From: Bacteroidales bacterium
GTDB lineage: Bacteria > Bacteroidota > Bacteroidia > Bacteroidales > VadinHA17
Reading direction: 5' to 3'
Assembly (NCBI GenBank): GCA_031285575.1
Contig: JAITVX010000218.1
Location: forward strand, 1-7,649
Length of the DNA stretch: 7,649 nucleotides
Shown: positions 6,150 through 7,649 of the stretch, piece by piece
How the letters are laid out: each line of letters opens with the position of its first letter
How positions within the stretch are numbered: the stretch's first letter is position 1
Translations under genes and position numbers: made by a program
The notes under the pieces: model-generated
Database searches by the model: none
Told to the model about the DNA's origin: nothing
The model's input: only the letters and a program-made list of their open reading frames with translations

Positions 6150-6556
6150 TGATTAACTGGGGAATAATAGGCTGCGGCAACGTAACCGAAGTAAAAAGCG
6201 GGCCAGCCTTTAACAGGGTTGAAGGTTCGCGGCTGGTTGCGGTTATGAGGCGCAACAAAACCCTTGCAATGGAATATGCCGCCAGGCATAACGTACCGAA
6301 AGTTCACACAACCGCCACAGAACTTATAAACGACAGCGAAATAAACGCCGTGTATGTTGCAACACCGCCGTCGAGCCATGCCGGTTATGCAATAGAGTCG
6401 ATAAAAGCCGGCAAACCTGTGTATGTTGAAAAGCCCATGGCCATGAACCACGCCGAATGCGAACAGATAAACGAAGCAGCGGCAAAATATGGCGTTCCTG
6501 TTTTTGTGGCCTATTACCGGCGTGCACTGCCCGGATTCATTAAAGTAAAAAACTGA
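6149..6556 (+). CDS. Gfo/Idh/MocA oxidoreductase, N-terminal part (frame broken at 6547-6556)
   Basis: These 135 residues form the NAD(P)-binding Rossmann domain. GIIGCGNV (5-12) is the dinucleotide loop, YVATPPSSHAGYA (69-81) the following strand, and VEKPMAMN (93-100) carries the family EKP signature. The translation stops at TGA 6554-6556 in the middle of a conserved helix (ALPGFIKVKN). The rest of the protein continues in the -1 frame from CTG 6553. The ATG overlaps the stop of the preceding gene (TGATG), so the start is firm. Members are usually sugar or sugar-derivative dehydrogenases of about 330-340 residues; the joined product here would be 337. The substrate cannot be inferred. One missing A in the run at 6547-6552 explains the break, through sequencing error, mutation or slippage. 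Confidence 0.85.
   Translation: MINWGIIGCGNVTEVKSGPAFNRVEGSRLVAVMRRNKTLAMEYAARHNVPKVHTTATELINDSEINAVYVATPPSSHAGYAIESIKAGKPVYVEKPMAMNHAECEQINEAAAKYGVPVFVAYYRRALPGFIKVKN
6547..6553 (+). other. A6 run and slippery heptamer A AAA AAC at the frame break
   Basis: In the zero frame the codons are GTA AAA AAC TGA, so the heptamer A_AAA_AAC sits in the phase required for -1 slippage and is followed at once by a stop. Slipping back one base leads into CTG ATT GAG (Leu-Ile-Glu), exactly the conserved continuation of the Gfo/Idh/MocA protein. Adding one A (A7) would give the same repair. A 7-bp hairpin (CTGTTGC 6601-6607 with GCAACAG 6613-6619) lies about 45 nt downstream, which is further than usual for a frameshift stimulator. 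Confidence 0.8.
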
Positions 6557-7161
6557 TTGAGAGCGGAGCCATAGGCAAAGTGCTGTTTTTCCACATACAG
6601 CTGTTGCAGCCGGCAACAGACGACGAGAAGGCGGGCAGGCTGCCATGGCGGGTTATGCCGGAGGTGTCGGGAGGCGGGCACTTTTTCGACCTTGCATCGC
6701 ATCAGCTCGACTATCTCGATTTTCTGTTCGGGCCGGTGCAGCGTGTGAGGTCAACCGTAAAAAACACGGCAGGGCTGTATGAAGCCGAAGATATGGTTAC
6801 TGCTGAAATAGAGTTCGGGGGAAATATTACCGGAACCGGAATATGGTGTTTCAATGCCCCCGCGGGGCACAGCAGAGATGTTATTGAATTTACAGGCGAC
6901 AGGGGGGCGATAAGATTTTCAACATTCGGGTTTGAAAACATAGTGGTAACAACGGCCGGCGGCACGGAAGAATATGCAAACGAACGCCCCGAACATGTTC
7001 AGTACTGCCTTATTGACCAAATAGTAAGAGCGCTTGAAGGCAATGGCGGCATGCAGGGCAACGGACAGGCAGCTGCGCGGACAAGCAGGGTTATGGACGA
7101 AATTGTAAGCCGCTATTACAACAGGCAGCCGGCAGTATGCAGCGAGTGGCATTCGGTTTAA
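6553..7161 (+). CDS. Gfo/Idh/MocA oxidoreductase, C-terminal part (-1 frame continuation)
   Basis: This frame supplies 202 residues beginning LIESGAIGKV, which directly continue the N-terminal part. It contains the substrate and oligomerisation domain, with GGGHFFDLASHQLDYLDFLFG carrying the conserved Asp and His of the family (starting about 40 residues in), a beta-sheet stretch (VTAEIEFGGNITGTGIW) and a closing helical tail. It has no convincing start of its own. GTG 6580 lies inside a conserved segment and the next ATG (about 6655) is deeper still, so on its own it would be only a fragment. Depending on the cause of the break, the gene is intact with a sequencing error, a recent pseudogene, or expressed by slippage. 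The absence of any other disruption across 200 codons argues against an old pseudogene. It is the last gene of the rightward operon. Confidence 0.85.
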   Translation: MIESGAIGKVLFFHIQLLQPATDDEKAGRLPWRVMPEVSGGGHFFDLASHQLDYLDFLFGPVQRVRSTVKNTAGLYEAEDMVTAEIEFGGNITGTGIWCFNAPAGHSRDVIEFTGDRGAIRFSTFGFENIVVTTAGGTEEYANERPEHVQYCLIDQIVRALEGNGGMQGNGQAAARTSRVMDEIVSRYYNRQPAVCSEWHSV

Positions 7162-7164
7162 CTG

Positions 7165-7184
7165 TTTCAGGCTTTGCTTTCGCA
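7165..7184 (+). repeat. Dispersed repeat, partial copy 2
   Basis: This 20-nt segment matches 7521-7540 at 17 of 20 positions in the same orientation (core TTCAGGCT.TGC.TTCGCA). It lies just after the stop of the Gfo/Idh/MocA gene and looks like a decayed half of the palindromic repeat at 7459-7549. Confidence 0.55.
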
Positions 7185-7205
7185 GTTGCGCTGTGAAATA
7201 CTGCG
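7181..7205 (+). terminator. Weak hairpin after the rightward operon
   Basis: CGCAGT (7181-7186) pairs with ACTGCG (7200-7205) around a 13-nt loop and is followed by only three T, 20 nt after the last stop codon. A second compact hairpin, GGCAC-CCT-GTGCC (7264-7276), overlaps an alternative CAGGG-CA-CCCTG (7261-7272) further on and lacks a T tract. Neither is a strong intrinsic terminator. Confidence 0.25.
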
Positions 7206-7277
7206 TTTGCTGTAACATATTCCCCGGTTTCAGAAGAAAGGCATGTTGAAGATTTTAGTGCAGGGCACCCTGTGCCA

Positions 7278-7408
7278 AAATTTACCCGGTAAATTGCAGT
7301 ACAATCTGCATTGTGATAGAATTTACCCGGTAAATTGCAGTGAAATCTGCATTGTGCTAAAATTTACCGGGTAAATTTCAATACAGTCTGCACCGTACTG
7401 AAATTTAC
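7278..7408. repeat. 41-bp tandem repeat, three units plus a stub, each centred on a palindrome
   Basis: Units run 7278-7318, 7319-7359 and 7360-7400, with an 8-base start of a fourth at 7401-7408. The TTT of each unit falls at 7281, 7322, 7363 and 7404, so the period is exactly 41. By eye, units 1 and 2 agree at 37 of 41 positions and units 2 and 3 at about 30. Each full unit opens with AATTTACC-N-GGTAAATT, 8-bp arms around one base; unit 3 extends the arms to 9 bp. A conserved TCTGCA-type second half follows. It is non-coding and lies between the rightward operon and the transposase fragment. Unlike a CRISPR, there are no unique spacers. Confidence 0.9.
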
Positions 7409-7458
7409 TGCTGTTTTTGTATGTCCTTCCGGGAAAAGAGTAGACTTCTTTCAATACC

Positions 7459-7549
7459 ATGTTCGTCATTGCGACCGCGAGGTACGAAGCCTGAAGCAAT
7501 CCAGAACACAACATGGATTGCTTCAGGCTCTGCCTTCGCAAAGAACTGT
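7459..7549. repeat. Palindromic dispersed repeat, copy 3, next to an IS110-type transposase
   Basis: The element has perfect 15-bp arms, AGCCTGAAGCAATCC (7488-7502) and GGATTGCTTCAGGCT (7515-7529), around a 12-nt loop. Outside the arms, looser symmetry continues: TTGCGA on the left (7469-7474) mirrors TTCGCAAA on the right (7536-7542). The left half matches 636-680 in inverted orientation, and part of the right half matches 7165-7184. It begins with GTTCGTCATTGCGA and so belongs to the style of intergenic repeat containing GTCATTGCGA...GAAGCAATCC that I recall from many genomes. As a transcript either strand would fold into a strong hairpin. It ends one base before the transposase stop codon. 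Confidence 0.85.
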
Positions 7550-7550
7550 G

Positions 7551-7649
7551 TTAAGAATCAAATTTTAGAGCATAATTTTTGTTGTATTTAGATTTCGACT
7601 TGATTATAGCGAATGCGATTTTGAGCAGTTTGTTTGCCACAGCGATCAG
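7551..7649 (-). CDS. IS110-family transposase, C-terminal fragment (continues beyond window)
   Basis: On the minus strand the frame entering from the right edge gives 32 residues ending at TAA 7553-7551. The segment IAVANKLLKIAFAIIKSKSK followed by YNKNYA matches the C-terminal end of IS110/IS1111-type transposases (Transposase_20 domain), where an 'ANKLL' helix and a 'Y(D/N).N' motif close the protein. These enzymes are DEDD recombinases that act with a bridge RNA encoded in a non-coding end of the element. Only the last part is visible, so it cannot be judged whether the gene is intact. The non-coding end of the element should lie in 7550 downwards, but its boundary is not evident because IS110 elements lack clear terminal inverted repeats. 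Confidence 0.75.
   Translation of the reverse strand: MIAVANKLLKIAFAIIKSKSKYNKNYALKFDS

Noticed and set aside
5810..6646. 278-residue open frame on the minus strand
   Set aside because: It runs antisense across the membrane-protein gene and the N-terminal oxidoreductase part, both of which have clear coding character; no motif is recognisable.
7278..7408. CRISPR array
   Set aside because: The 41-bp units are contiguous and similar over their whole length, with no unique spacers; no cas gene is present.
7488..7529. Intrinsic terminator for the transposase or the operon
   Set aside because: The 15-bp stem is strong but has no T tract on either strand, and the same sequence is a dispersed repeat, so repeat is the better description.
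7323..7541. 72-residue minus-strand open frame after the transposase
   Set aside because: It is built from the palindromic repeat and the 41-bp tandem units, so it is very unlikely to be a gene.

Overview
The window looks like chromosome from an anaerobic or microaerobic member of the Bacteroidota. This rests on the Tgt sequence (FSPID...YSKAYLRHL style, with a degenerate zinc site), Bacteroidota-type promoter boxes (TAnnTTTG), weak Shine-Dalgarno sequences, and a DUF486 and LptF/LptG repertoire typical of the phylum. All assignments come from reading motifs by eye; no database search was run.

Layout. Positions 1-506 (+) hold the last codons of an OsmC-family protein and a small four-helix DUF486 protein. 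A 205-bp convergent gap (507-711) carries a possible terminator hairpin and one copy of a dispersed repeat. On the minus strand, tgt (2933-1806) is followed by an overlapping LptF/LptG permease (1848-712). A 309-bp divergent region (2934-3242) holds a promoter candidate for each side and a small dyad.

The rightward operon (3243-7161) is the most interesting part. It encodes a secreted tetraheme c554-like cytochrome, then an [FeFe] hydrogenase with a twin-arginine signal and all three H-cluster motifs, then a six-helix membrane protein starting 3 nt after the hydrogenase stop. Last comes a Gfo/Idh/MocA oxidoreductase whose frame is broken by one nucleotide in an A6 run. The first two genes suggest a periplasmic H2 module in which the cytochrome exchanges electrons with the exported hydrogenase. 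The roles of the last two genes in that module are unknown.

The right end (7162-7649) is repeat-rich. It holds a partial copy of the dispersed repeat, a 41-bp tandem array whose units are centred on near-perfect palindromes, and a palindromic dispersed repeat with 15-bp perfect arms. These are followed by the C-terminal codons of an IS110-type transposase on the minus strand, cut by the window edge. The same dispersed repeat occurs inverted at 636-680, so the repeat copies lie on both sides of the gene block.
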